DNA from: Siniperca chuatsi
Lineage: Eukaryota; Chordata; Actinopteri; Centrarchiformes; Sinipercidae
DNA length: 64,000 bases
Direction: 5' to 3'
NCBI RefSeq assembly: GCF_020085105.1
Contig: NC_058047.1
Location: forward strand, 19,092,001-19,156,000
Within the stretch, counting starts at the first letter, position 1; every line of letters starts with the position of its first letter. Position numbers and translations under genes: made by a program. The notes below the pieces were generated by a model that saw only the letters and a program-made list of their open reading frames with translations, searched no databases and was not told the origin of the DNA. Of this stretch, positions 17,601-30,760 are shown piece after piece.

Positions 17601-18559
17601 TCCTAAACTATGATTGGCTATCTGCCTAGTCAGAGACCAACTGACGAGTAAACCGGACTTTGGTTTATAAAATATTTTAAAACATTTTAAAAGTGTTTGC
17701 AAGCCAACACAAGAACTGGCAAATTAAATTGTTTTAAATGTCCAGAATGGTTAGAATTAACAAATGTATTTTGGGCTGTGTTGCAAGAGGCAGCTTGTAG
17801 CTTTTGTGATATTTCACTGTAGCACATTTTCTGTAAGCGATTTGTATTGTAGATTTGCACAATTTTGTCAATACAATTTTTGTCCACATAGGTTTATTTA
17901 TTTTAAATTTTGTTGGTACTTTATACTGCAGTGTTGTGCCTGAACGAGCTAAAAGAATTCATTGAACCCGCTCATGTTTTTGGTGAAAGGTGAACTGAAC
18001 TTATCCGTTTGCAACTAATGAACGTGAGAATTAGCGACGCTCACGCACTGTGTTATGGCACCCAGCATGCCAGTGTTTTGGGTCACCAAAAGAATGGTGT
18101 GAGTTACAGTAAAAACAGAGAATTATGTCATATCAAGTAGCTCTATCCAATTAACATGAAAGTTGGGCCAGTTGTTTCCCTTGCAACACTGAGGCCCTGT
18201 GCAAAATTTGTTGCAAAATCATAAAATATACTAAAATTATTTTCCCACACTACTGTCTTTGAACTAAATGTTTTCCAATCTCTGTGCTAAGCTCCACATG
18301 CGTTTTGCATCGCGCTAGTGGAACCTCAGGTCCGATTTGCACTGTCTCCGTGGGCCGCATGATGCGACTTGCACCGGAGGTTTGGACCCCGTTAATACCT
18401 GCTTGCAGGTCTAGTTAACACTTTCATTGGTCTGAGCCAGCATCAGTTGCCAATTAACAGCTGAGTCTGCTCGAATGAAGCTGCATAGACTAATCTTGGA
18501 TAGGTGATGGTTGGCATTTGATACAGTCAGTTGATTACGTCCATATTAGGCGACCAACT
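14601..18559. other. Intergenic sequence
   Basis: No gene recognised. The sequence is AT-rich. A repeat-like block occurs at 17495-17600, and an insertion-like block around 17930-18060 (cctgaacgagct ... gaactgaacttatcc) resembles a common fish repeat, but I cannot place its ends. Confidence 0.4.
17495..17600 (-). repeat. Unclassified teleost interspersed repeat fragment
   Basis: On the minus strand this reads as a GGGGTGGCACCTGGGGTGG ... GGGGTGGCCTGTGTCACCCC block, a C/G-rich motif I recall as repetitive in fish genomes. The ends are not defined. Confidence 0.35.
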
Positions 18560-19240
18560 AACAGTAGTGTAGAGATGACTCCACCTTTTTACCGCTCCAC
18601 CAAAGGGCTGGGTGAGACGGAAGATTGAAGCCGAAAGGAAGAGGAACTTCAGACACGCATTGAACCACATTATCAGCTTGCTTTCGACAGTTTCCGCAGG
18701 TTTGTTGTCTCATATTGTTTTTATACAATTTAACAGTCAGTCAGATGTTGACTCAAATAGGTTTCACTTAATTTCAGGATCGTTGTTTTTTTTAATTTGG
18801 TAGGAGGGGGGGGGTGTATTTACAGAGCGTCATATTCAAGTTATATTCATTCAGGTGGCTTAATTTCTTGTTTGTCTTTATAACTAACGTTAGAATATTT
18901 TAGACGTTACGTTAGCCAAAAAAAAAAAAAAACAGATTTTTGGCTGTAGGGGATTTTATAGGGATTTTTTTATAGGGACATCGTGTCCGGTGTTGTGCTC
19001 AGATGTGTATCCCTTGAAAACGTGTGTTTGGAGCGTAGTTGTTTGGGCTATTTATGGTATCGTCCTGTATCTGCCAGCTTCTCATCATTTGCACCTGTGC
19101 TGCGGACAAAAGAGCTCATTGACAGCCGGACTTCTTCCGCAGAGTGGGCATTGTTACTCAGCACTTTGAAGGCAAATGGTAATGTTGACGGTCATCTTTT
19201 TGTTGAGTGTAACGTTAGGCCTAGCTGTCATACATCTTAA
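18560..19240 (+). promoter_or_regulatory. Possible distal promoter/first exon region for elovl1
   Basis: A locally CpG-containing patch carries 'taacgttag' and 'acgttacgttagcc' motifs that often mark fish gene starts; similar motifs occur in mknk1 intron 1 at 8090-8350. Two donor-like sites face right: CCGCAG|GTTTGT near 18699 and CAAATG|GTAATG near 19180. No coding sequence is evident. The link to elovl1 (first coding exon at 35914) is inference. Confidence 0.3.
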
Positions 19241-22200
19241 CGGAAGTGATCAAGAGAGCACATTGATGTGTGTATGCATGTTTAACAGGTAGGCTAGGAA
19301 TTATAGCAAATATAGTTTCACCCTAGTGGATCAAAAGTGAAACTTACCTGCTGGCCAAACGTTATAACTGTGTCTAACGGTTCACTTTCAGCCAGAGAGG
19401 ACTCAGGCACAAACATGGGTCTTACACCTTGTTTTGAGCTCGTTTGCTCCAGTTTGTGACTCATGTATTTATCAGAGACACACGTTGGACAGTGTGTTTT
19501 TTTTTTTAGGTATGATTTTAATATGTTTTTGGTAGCTGAGTATTTGTGTATTTACAAAGCTACAATTAATGTGGTTAATCTGTGTCAGATGTGATGTAAC
19601 TGTCTACCATATGGTGTTTAATCATGCTGGAATCAGTTGTTACTCACTTTGAACTTGACCTGCTCATGAGTTAAAGTCAGTCAAGGAAAAAAATGGTAAC
19701 AAAGTGAAGATTATTACTAAGAATCAATCTGGCCTTTCCCATGGGCTTGCTGTTTTCAGCGTGCAGAGAAAAAGGCAGAGAACCTGCACTGTAAGAGTGC
19801 CATAGGAGGTATTAGAGGGGTCTGCCACAGCATATAGGCTACTTATTACATGCATAAACGCATTTTTTTAGTTTGTAGGATTTTGTTCTTACCATGTGAT
19901 TCCAAATACATGAGTAAATATTAACATTGTAACATATCATATAAAGGTAATGTTCTTGATAATTACGTTGATAATTTTGTCACATGCCTCAATTACTGGA
20001 TGCAACAGAATTAGTCATTTCAAACTCTTGTTTAATTTCGCTATTCTTCTAGAAAGACAGAACCACTACCAACCACACCTCATATATGCAATGCACAGTA
20101 GGGAAAGAATACTGTGAGGCTAAAATTGTAGATTTTTACTACACAAGTTGGCCTAAGCGTTATTTGACAGTATGTACATGGCCAAATTTTAATGGGGGCA
20201 AAAAATCATTAAACACATTTTCTGCAATGCTTCAGTAATAGTTTGCACAAAGACAACAAATTGCAAAATATGAGGTCTCACAAAAAAGGGAAAATGCTAA
20301 ATATGTTGCAAGAGACTGAGTTCTTCTCTACGTGGACTTCATGTTTCTTGAATGTCTCGCACTAAATGACCCTCATTGATGCTTTTCTTCTCAGTTGATG
20401 GTCTCCTATGGTACATTATGGATCACTGACTGTGTAGACATGTACACATTAGCCGTAACCAACCACTGTGGGACTGAGACAAAGAGCCTTAAGGTCAACC
20501 AGCCCATGTGTATTTCTGATAGTAATGTAAACACTACAAAAGCATGGTGACTGTTAACGCTCCAGCGTTGCGTGTTGTTATCATTTCATCAGCTTCCAAT
20601 GTCAACATCCTCTCTGAAGGACTCACATTTAAGGCAAGAGCAGAGCTGATGATAAAGTATAAGCTTCAGCCAGTGGAAATGACATGGACTCTTCTTAAAC
20701 CAGGTTTTTTCTCAAGAAAACTTTTGCAGGCTGAGCTGGGTGTGTTTATGCAGCAGTCACACTTCACACAGTTGACCACAAGTCTTCTCCTGTTGGTCAC
20801 TGAGTAGCTGTAGTAAAGTGTTTTGGCAGAGGAAAATGTTAGTCATTCACTTTTCCCTTACCACATATTCCCAACCAGTGTGGTGTTTAAGGGATCCTTG
20901 TCAAAACACCACGTTACTTCTCAGTGACATGGAACTCTGAAGCACAAAGCGAGAGTCCTTGACAGTTATTGATCCTGACTTCTTCAATGTTCCCCGGGGG
21001 TTTGAACATCGTAAACTCAAGATGGGGACTGTGGCTTCAAGATGACAGCCACTGGTAAACTGTTTAACTCTCACTGTTTACTTTGTAACTGTTGTCACCA
21101 GACTTTGGGCCCATGTTAGCTTTGTATGGTAAAAAAATAATTTAAGTAATTTAAGTCAGTCTGTCAAAAACATGTTTATGTAGGTTAATGCATGGATATT
21201 CCCCCATGTTAGTGGACAGAAGCTGCTTTAAGTGACACCAACAAGTTTGCAGGCTGTACGCTCCAAATGGCAGCAGGACGTTACTGTTTAAACATTTTGA
21301 ACTTTTGAGTCCCGCTCTCTTTGAACCGAGTACTCATTCCCTTGCTGATGTTTTAGGAGACAGTTTGTGACTCATGCTTTTAAGTTTGAATTGTTTCTTC
21401 CTGTGTGTCGAGAAGCTGCCATGCCTGACATTCAGCATTTTATTTGTGGAAATGTTGTGAATGACAGTTAAGGATGCAAAGACAGTGTTACGTTCATGCA
21501 GTATAACTATTGTCTAGTGCGACTTTCAAACCCACCCAACCCCTCCACTCGTAACCTTTTGGTTAGGTTAAACAGAAAGGTTAGACTAGAAGAATCGTGC
21601 AGTTGTTTATTAACACTTACTGCTGGTCCACAGATCCCCTGGTTAAAAACAGAAGCTGTGATGACATTGATTTGGGTGTGACCAGAATTTCAACATGCCT
21701 GCTTGAACCAATGCAGCAGTAGTTTTTTCCACTACAGCATGTGCTTCAGTGTGATTTTATTTATTTATTTTTTTGTACTTTGTGAAGCTGCTTTTCAGTG
21801 GCTCTAACAGTTACAGTACATGTAGCTCAAGGTTTTTATTATACCTTATAGAGCTTTCCCAAGGATAATTGATGCACAGATTTAAGTATATATCAAAACA
21901 GGCAATTCATCAAATTAGATTTCGCACACACTGTTTTGAAATTATATTACCAAATGTTTAGTTTTAGGTGGTGGTTAAATATGCACCAGTTCAGTTCAGT
22001 ACAAGGGGATACTTACTTACTAAGAAGCTATAACATGGTTTAACTTGTTCTTGTCTAAACAGTACAAGGATAAGTAAACTCAGTTCATACAGCCAGTGTA
22101 AGCGCTGACATTGTAATGTCCTTAAATATGTTATGATGGCCTCAGAGATAACTGGTTGTGTATTTTGACCAGCATGCCTGGAAAGGTGGTTACAAGTTTA

Positions 22201-23798
22201 GGTGTGTTTTTAGTTTTAACAGTGACTGTTTGTGATTGCTTTGTTTTTTTGCTTGTTTTTTTTTTTTAATGTTAGCCTTTAATCATTACTTTTCCTGTTG
22301 AGTAATGTTTTGATTTTTATTTTCTGCTTGCTTGTCTGCACATCCATGAAGATATTTCATGGAAAGTAAGGTCAATTTCCTGAATAGTTGTTGTTTTGAA
22401 CTGCTGCAACATCAGTTTTTAGAAAATTAGACCAAAGGTCAGATTGTAACACAGTTATTACAAATAGTAAAATGATTTAACTGCTTAGGAGTCATTAGTG
22501 CATCTGGCTGTTGTTTTCCCTCTTTGTGTCAGAGTCATATCAGAAAATTACAGTTGTACAGTTTTTCAAGTGTTAACACGTTTGCATGTTTGACATCAAT
22601 CAAGTCTGAAGTTGTTTTGTTGAGTTTTAGCACGCTCTCCCATGAGACACCTAGAAGGGCACACCCTTGAGTGGTGGGGAGGTTTCACTCAAATGAGGGA
22701 ATTCCTTTCAGTGGTTACTGGGTGCTAGTGGGCAAATGATGACCAAGTGGAACAATGTGCAGGTTTTTTTTTTTTTAAATTGTTAGAGTAATAGTACTTT
22801 CTTGTACTAAATACGCACCTACTAACTGTATTTAGTTTTACACGTGAGCCGTCTTTAAACCATAATTGCAGCAAAGTTCTATAAGCGTTTACATTTCGTC
22901 TAAACAGATGTTGTTTCTGAAGGGGGTGTTTCAAGTCATGGCTTGTTTTTTCGAGCCTCCTATGTAAATCCCAGCTAATTCGGACTGTACTTATGGGTTT
23001 GGTTGGAAATTCCTCTCAGATTACTAAACTGGCAGGATACTTTACACAGGGCTCCAGTCAGAACTTGTACATTTTCGCACAGTCTTGCCCCCCCCAATGT
23101 ACCATAGGTTCCTTACTACTTGGATCTTTTTTTCATAGGTTTGGCTATCGTGTCAGTTGGTTACTCAAACATTGTACTATCTCAGTTCATTGCTGAGAAT
23201 TTAGAACGCAACTCTCTAAAAAGAAATCAGAAGGAGCAAGAAACTCGAGCGGTCAAATGATCATGAAGGTTTTTTAAAAAGCCTCAGGCCAGCCAAACTT
23301 ATTTGGAAGAGAAAACAAAGTAAACATTAAAATTACAACCCAAATTGTCATAAATTTTGTTGTAAATATTCAGCGCAGTTTACAGAATGACTTCCTGGTT
23401 CAACTTTGACCTACAGTACTTTCTATAGTTGTGCATAATCAATTTTCCTGTGTAAGGAATTGATCATCTGATAATCTGATAAACTGTTGGTTTATTACTT
23501 GTCTGAACAATCACGTTCCTTGCCCTGTTTGACTTTATTGTGATGTTCTCAGATCTCAGCAATGTAATTACTCTGCGTACAAATTTATCACAACATCTGC
23601 ATCAGCTTGAGATCAAGGATGCGATGCACTATTGTTGCCTGTGGAAAGTTCCAGAAATCTGAGTCGCTGGTGGGTGAGACCTGCAGGGGGAACAGAGGGA
23701 GGGAGGGAGGGGCATGAAGAGAGTGAGACCATTATTGACTGGCCGGCCTTGTCTGAATACTTGCAGGTAGGGGTGATACGGCTGGTCCCCCACCACCT

Positions 23799-23831
<33 letters not shown>

Positions 23832-24056
23832 ACCCACACTTCCCCAAACACAATGAAGGGAAGATGGTGTAAACATATCTGTCTCAAGGCAAGTCTAGCA
23901 ACATTCCTGTGCCGGGGGGGGGCATAAATAGTGGCTTGTTGCATGCACATTTAAATGAGTGTTTTACTGGCAAGTGTCTTAATTGACAGCAACAAGGCTT
24001 TAATCCAAATAAAATTTAATACTAGATTGTTGATGCTGTTATTGATATTTGAGTGT
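19241..24056. other. Intergenic sequence
   Basis: No gene or RNA recognised. The sequence is mostly AT-rich, with short poly-T runs and a (CA)n microsatellite at 23801-23830. Confidence 0.4.
23801..23830. repeat. (CA)n microsatellite
   Basis: Dinucleotide tract followed by CCCACCCACAC. It causes spurious VCVCVC-type open frames on both strands. Confidence 0.95.
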
Positions 24057-24069
24057 TAAATGATACATT
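24057..24069 (+). repeat. Left target-site duplication of the RTE LINE
   Basis: TAAATGATACATT, an exact match to 27249-27261 at the other end of the element. Confidence 0.85.
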
Positions 24070-27000
24070 TGTCGCCCGGATTGGCGCTACCGGGGCCCCA
24101 CCCTGGAGCCAGGCCTGGGGTGGGTGCCCGACGGCGAGCGCCTGGTGGCCGGGCCTTTCCCCACGGGGCCCGGCCGGGCACAGCCCGAAGGAGCGACGTG
24201 GGGCCGTCCTCCCGTGGACCCACCACCCGCAGGGAGGATCCGTAAGGGGCCGGTGCAGAGAGATCTGGGCGGCAGTCGAAGGCAGGGGCTTCGGCGACCA
24301 GATCTCCGGACACAGAAACTGGCTCTAGGGACATGGAATGTCACTTCGGCTGGGGAAGGAGCCTGAGCTTGTGCGGGAGGTTGAGCGTTACCGGCTAGAT
24401 ATAGTCGGCCTCGCCTCCACGCACAGCCTGGGCTCTGGAACCCGTCTCCTCGAGAAGGGCTGGACGCTCCATTTCTCTGGCGTTGCCGGCGGGGAGAGGC
24501 GGCGGGCTGGTGTGGGCCTGCTCATAGCCCCACAGCTCAGCCGTCACGTGTTGGAGTTTACCCCAGTGAACGAGAGGGTCGCGTCCCTCCGCCTCCGGGT
24601 GGGGGACAGGTCTCTCACTGTTGTGGCGGCCTACGGGCCGAACAGCAGTGCAGAGTACCAGGCCTTCTTGGAGTCCCTGGGAGGGTACTAGACAGTGCAC
24701 CACCCGGGACTCCGTTGTTCTACTGGGGACTTCAACGCCCACGTGGCAGCAGCGACAGTGACACCTGGAGAGGGGTAATCGGAAGGAACGGCCCCTGATC
24801 TGAACCCGAGCGGTGTTCAGTTGTTGGACTTCTGTGCTAGTTACAGTTTGTCCATAACTAACACCATGTTCAAGCACAAGGGTGTCCATCAGTGCACGTG
24901 GCACCAGGGCGCCCTAGGCGGAGGTCGATGATCGACTTTGTTGTCGTATCATCTGACCTCCGCCGCGTGTCTTGGACACTCGGGTGAAGAGAGGGGCGGA
25001 GCTGTCAACCGATCACCACCTGGTGGTGAGTTGGATCCGCTGGCGGGGAGGAAGCCGGACAGACTTGGCAGGCCCAAGCGTATCGTGAGGGTCTGCTGGG
25101 AACGTCTGGCGGAGCCCTCTGTCAGCAGGGTCTACAACTCACACCTCGGGGAGAGGTTCTCCCAGATCCCGGGAGGTTGGGGACATTGAGTCCGAGTGGA
25201 CCATGTTTTCCACCTCCATTGTCGATCTGCGCGGCTCGTAGCTGTGGTCGCAAGGTTTCTGGTGCCTGTCGCGGCGGCAATCCCCGAACACGGTGGTGGG
25301 CGCCGGAAGTAAGGGATGCCGTCAGGCTGAAGAAGGAGTCCTATCGGGCCTTGTTGGCTCGTGGGACTCCCGAGGCAGCTGACAGGTACCGGCAGGCTAA
25401 GCGTGCTGCAGCCCGTGCGGTCACAGAGGCAAAAACTCAGGACTGGGAGAGGTTCGGAGAGGCCATGGAGGAGGACTATCGGTCGGCCTCAAAGAAATTC
25501 TGGCAAACCGTCCGGCGGCTCAGGAGGGGGAAGCAGTGCTTCACCAACACCTTGTGCGGTGCGGGTGGAGAGCTGTTGACCTCGACTGGGGATGTTGTCG
25601 GACGGTGGAAGGAATACTTTGAGGATCTCCTCAATCCCGCTGTCACGTCTTCCGAAGAGGAAGCGGAGGCTGGGGACCGGAGGCGGACTCATCCATCACC
25701 CTGGCCGAAGTCACTGAGGTTGTTGGCAAGCTCCTTGGTGGCAAGGCTTCGGGGGTGGATGAGATCCGTCCTGAGTATCTTAAGTCTCTGGATGTTGTGG
25801 GACTGTCTTGGCTGACACGTCTCTGCAACATCGCGTGGCGATCTGGGACAGTGCCTCTGGACTGGCAGACCGGGGTGGTGGTCCCTCTGTATAAGAAGGG
25901 GACCGGAGGGTGTGTTCCAATCACAGAGGATCACACTTCTCAGCCTCCCGGTAAGGTCTATTCCAGGGTACTGGAGAGGAGAATTAGTCCGATAGTCGAA
26001 CCTCGGATTCAGGAGGAGCAGAGTGGTTTTCGTCCCGGTCGTGGAACACTGGACCAGCTCTATACTCTCCATCGGGTGCTCGAGGGTTCATGGGAGTTTG
26101 CCCAACCAGTCCACATGTGCTTTGTGGATCTGGAGAAGGCATTCGACCGTGTGCCCCGGGCGCTTTGTGGGGAGTGCTCTGGGAGTATGGGGTCCGGGGC
26201 CCTTTGCTAAGGGCTGTCCGGTCCCTGTATAACGGGCAGGAGCTGTGTTCGCATTGCCGGCAGTAAGTCAGACCTGTTCCCGGTGCATGTTGGACTCCGC
26301 CAGGGCTGCCCTTTGTCACCGGTTCTGTTCATAATTTATATGGACAGAATTTCTAGGCGCAGTCAGGGGCGGAGGGTGTCGGTTTGGGAACCACAGGATC
26401 TCATCTCTGCTGTTTGCAGATGATGTCGTTCTGATGGCTTCTTCAAACCAGGACCTGCAGCATGCACTGGGACGGTTTGCAGCCGAGTGTGAAGCAGCTG
26501 GGATGAGAATCAGCTCTTCCAAATCTGAGGCCATGGTTCTTGACCGGAAAAAGGTGGTTTGCTCTCTTCGGCGTGGGTGGGGAGTCCTTGCCCCAAGTGG
26601 AGGAGTTTAAGTATCTCGGGGTCTTGTTCACGAGTGAGGGACGGATGGAGCGTGAGATTGACAGGCGGATCGGTGCAGCGTCTGCAGTGATGCGGGCGCT
26701 GTATCGGACCGTTGTGGTAAAGAAGGAGCTGAGTCGAAAGACAAAGCTCTCGATTTACCGGTCAATCTACGCTCCTGCCCTCACCTATGGTCATGAGCTT
26801 TGGGTAGTGACCGAAAGGACAAGATCGCGGATACAAGCGGCCGAAATGGGCTTCCTCCGCCCGAGTGGCTGGGCGCTCCCTTAGAGATAGGGTGAGGAGC
26901 TCAGTCACACGGGGAGCTCGAGTAGAGCCGCTGCTCCTCCACGTCGAGAGGAGCCAGCTGAGGTGGCTAGGGCATCTGATCCGGATGCCTTCCTGGGCGC

Positions 27001-27248
27001 CTCCCTCGGGAGGTGTTCTGGGCATATCCCACCGGGAGGCGGCCCCGGGGAAGACCCAGGACACGCTGGAGGGACTATGTCTCTCGGCTGGCCTGGGAAC
27101 GCCTCGGGATCCCCCCGGAGGAGCTGGAGGAAGTGTCTGGGGCGAAGGAAGTCTGGGAGTCCCTGCTTAGACTGCTGCCCCCGCGACCCGGCCCCGGATA
27201 AGCGGAAGAAGATGGATGGATGGATGGATGGATGGATGGATGGATGGA
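24070..27248 (+). mobile_element. RTE-clade LINE (Rex3-like), near full length, inactive
   Basis: A GC-rich 3.18-kb insert. It encodes, in shifting frames, an APE-type endonuclease (ALGTWNVTSAG, then LRVGDRSLTVVAAYGPNSS, then STGDFNAHV near 24720) and a reverse transcriptase. The RT shows VDEIRPEYLKSLDV, EEQSGFRPGRGTLDQLYTL, CFVDLEKAFDRVP, and the catalytic FADD at 26412-26423. A C-terminal region follows (EEFKYLGVLFTSEGRMEREI, GRRPRGRPRTRWRDYV) and the element ends in RPGPG and a (GGAT)n tail at 27213-27248. A short tandem-repeat tail instead of poly(A) is typical of RTE elements. Several frame changes and in-frame stops, for example just after LESLGGY near 24690, show it is not active. Perfect 13-bp flanking duplications bracket it. 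RTE against another LINE clade is judged from memory of the protein sequence. Confidence 0.88.
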
Positions 27249-27261
27249 TAAATGATACATT
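27249..27261 (+). repeat. Right target-site duplication of the RTE LINE
   Basis: TAAATGATACATT directly follows the GGAT tail and is identical to 24057-24069. Confidence 0.85.
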
Positions 27262-30200
27262 GGCTATGCTCTTCTTTTTACATAAACAACATCACATATT
27301 TTTGACAGGGTTCCCTCAAATTTGGTTACTGAACTGATAATAAGGATTTATTACAGCTGTAAAATAACCCCAACAAAGATGACAGTGACGGCCGATATAT
27401 ATTCTGAAATGTTCATTGGACAATAATGTATTTTGAATAAAAATGAACTTAAATAAAGGACTAAAAACACAAAAAGAAGTAGACTTGACTATACGTGTGT
27501 ATACAACACGTGTGTGTCTAGAAAACATTTTTGTACTGCAATTTCTTTTTGCATGTCTGCCAACATGTATACCAATACGATAAATCTAAGACAATATCCG
27601 CCAATGATATTAAATCATTAAAATATTATTTTAAGCTTTATTGCACGCTCAACTAGGCAGATGCTCTCAGGTTCACGTCCATTCTCTGCCACACCTTGTG
27701 AAGCCCCTGCATGGTTCAGACCTCCCTGTGCATAGTATAATGTAGCTGAAGTATCCTTATATAGCTTATCCTCTTTTTGCAAATATGTCATAGGGCATAC
27801 CTACACATCAGCAGGGCATGTTTTGAATGAGTTTGATGATCCTGCAGTTTTGTTTTTTTCTTTGAAAGAGTCTTTGGGTGACAAAGCAGCAGAACGAGTT
27901 TGGATGAGATTGAGTTATCACCAGCTTGTGTTTGAAAACAGCTCTTTTTATCTCTGTTGTTATCTTGAGACACAGGGATGTCAGATGTGTCTGGACTGAG
28001 AAATCCTGGGCCTCAGGTGACCATTCTGTCCCTGGAAGCCAGGAAGAGCACAATAACTCGAGTTTTCTCTCGAGTGAGTTTGTCATCCTGCTGGCTCGAT
28101 TGGAATGTGTGTTATTGCTTTTGCCATGGGCAACTAGTACTCACTTAGCTGATGCAATCTGTTTCAACTTGGCATTCACTCAATTTTCAGATTGACGTTG
28201 CCATTCAAGACTTTCTGCTGACTTGTTTAACAGTTGTGAGCAGAGGAAGAGACTGTAATAAATATTTCCTGTGGTCGAACATAACCTGACAAAAAACCCC
28301 ATCTACTGTCCAGAATGTTACTAGTTATGAGTTGAACCGCTTATAACTTGAAATACCCCACCAGCCTTAACTAACATTAACCTCTGAAGGCAATGCCTCG
28401 ACTATATAACCTGTTTTGATTTACCAAGATTACCAGTAGTTCAGAATTAAGCTTTGGCAGTTATATGTCAACTCACACTTGAATTCCCCATCCAGTAGAC
28501 TTCAGTGGATTTGATGTAGCTCTTATGCATTTCAAGATGAAGTAGATGTGAGGCCACTCAGTACTTTTAATTAATTGATTTCTAGTCAGAATTGGGCAGA
28601 TGCATTTTGTTTGGCACTGTGCCTGGAGACAAGGTGTATCTACACGACATGTCTAGTCGCTGGAATTTTACTGACTTTTGCTTCTAAAGCACGTGTATAT
28701 GTTTTAAAAAAAAACTTTTGAACAGTTTATAATGTGCTAATAATACTTTGCACCGATAATGCTAAAGCATTAAGTATTTCTCTCTGACTACTATGACTTT
28801 TACGACATTCCACATAGTGGATGAGAAAAGTTGGGCTAGTATGAAGCTAAATAGATTTTTAATAATAAGTTGAAAAAAATTTTTTCCCACTCAGCTATTA
28901 TGACTAGTCTAGTTTTGGGTAAAAAGTTTGAGAAAATTTGAATGTATCAATTATTAGAAATGTATTTTGTACCTAAGCAAAAGTCTTATTTTTCATTAAT
29001 TTTATTAGTGCTTTTTAAAAAAATTTTTATTGAACACAATTTACTTTGGCTTCGGGTTTTGGTTTTTACTTTAGTAAATACACCTATACCAGTTAGTCAA
29101 AACTTTTACTTAAGTATGGTTACCATGGGTGACTTTAACTGCGACTTTTTCTTACATGACTCCTTATGGTTTGTTTTGGTTTGACGGATCCTCTTTCAGC
29201 CTGAAAGTCTGAAGGGCAGTGATGATTATCACATTTCAGAAGTCAACCATATCAGCAGTTGGGGAGTTCAAGAACTACTTTTGTAAACCACCATGATTCA
29301 CTTTCCTGCATCCTTCCTTCTTCACTTTGTCACGTTGCTTGTTTTGCGAGGTGGAAAGGGGTGTTGGTTTCTTTTTTAGAATACTGTCATATTTTAAATG
29401 GCTCTGTCAGCGAGAACGATAATCTATATGGAGGAGGGGCTAAAATGCACTGGAGTGCTGCTGCCACCACTCCCCCCAGAGACAGGTAAAACCAGCCCAG
29501 TCAATCATATACAGGGAAACACTGACAAGGACATTTACAGTGACAAGATCACCTGCACATGGCTGTCAGATGCCTGTGATTTGAACAGCCATGTTATTTA
29601 ACTATTTTATTTAACTATTTACAACAAAAATGACATCAGACATTTTACTTAAAAGCCTTCCAAAGCTACATGTTGAGCATGATTTGGCTTTGCAAGGATA
29701 TTTTACTTCTGTATTAGTATGCAAGAGTGAATGATTTTTTACAAATGTGACTTGATCTTGGAAAACTATGTGTTTAGGCCAATGTGTGTAGTACCAGACC
29801 ACATTAATAGCTAGTCATATTCACAAATCTGAAGACATTAGGAATAGACCTGCAGGGTTTCCCCATGCATTCCTCCCCACTGTGGCTATTTACCTGCTGT
29901 CAAAGGACTAAAATAATCCATGAGCAGAAAACGTAACGATTACTATTAGTGTAATGTTTTGTTCCTCCTTGAAACGCCCGGACGTGGCAGTGAGATCAGA
30001 GTAAGAGATTTCCTATCAAGAAAAAACCTCATTACACAACACACACTGAAGAATTTTAAGCATTATTGTATGAGTCATGTCTTCCCTTTGTAGCAATCGT
30101 TGTTGCCTGCCATTAGCCTTACTAACCAACCCTCAGTAAACATCAAGGTTTTATGACTCTTTATGATGCTTCCCAGCTCGAATGTATTAGACTTTTCTCT

Positions 30201-30640
30201 GGTAGGCTATCGTGTGTTGTAATTGCCAGTAAACTGGACATGTATGATTAGATTTGGGAGTATATGAAGCAAGAATGTTGTGGATCTGTGCCATATATTA
30301 AGCAGAATTGTAATTGGATATAATACACTAGCTAATGTAGACAAAAATAAAAATAATCACAAGAAAGAATTGAAATTTGGCTGCCAAAGCAAAGGGGTGT
30401 CTACCACATAAGTTGAAAGAAACTACTCCTGACTTTTTTCAGGCATTTTAGCCATGACATTGATTGTTTCTCAACACAGAGAAATGGTGGCCAGTTTTGC
30501 TTAATGGGTGTTGGTCGGGTAGAGAGCCAATGAAGGCATAACAATGGCCCCCTTCATGATAACAGAGTCTCCACTGATTTTTTGCCCGCTGCCTGCGAAT
30601 AATATTATCAGCCCACCCCTGAGAGAAAACTTACAGGGCG
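27262..30640. other. Intergenic sequence upstream of elovl1
   Basis: No gene or clear repeat recognised. The sequence is AT-rich with no sustained open frame. Confidence 0.4.
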
Positions 30641-30649
30641 ACTCCAGAG

Positions 30650-30650
<1 letters not shown>

Positions 30651-30680
<30 letters not shown>
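30651..30680. repeat. (TG)n microsatellite upstream of elovl1
   Basis: Dinucleotide tract about 80 bases upstream of the proposed elovl1 TATA-like element. Confidence 0.95.
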
Positions 30681-30681
<1 letters not shown>

Positions 30682-30760
30682 CAGTGGGTGCAGGGTGTGA
30701 CCAGCACAAAGTCACAAAGTAGCAAGTCGCATTTTATTTCTGGGTGTTTTGTAGTGTCGG

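Noticed and set aside
24395-24904. 169-codon minus-strand open frame
   Set aside because: Antisense to the LINE endonuclease region; GC-rich sequence has few chance stops.
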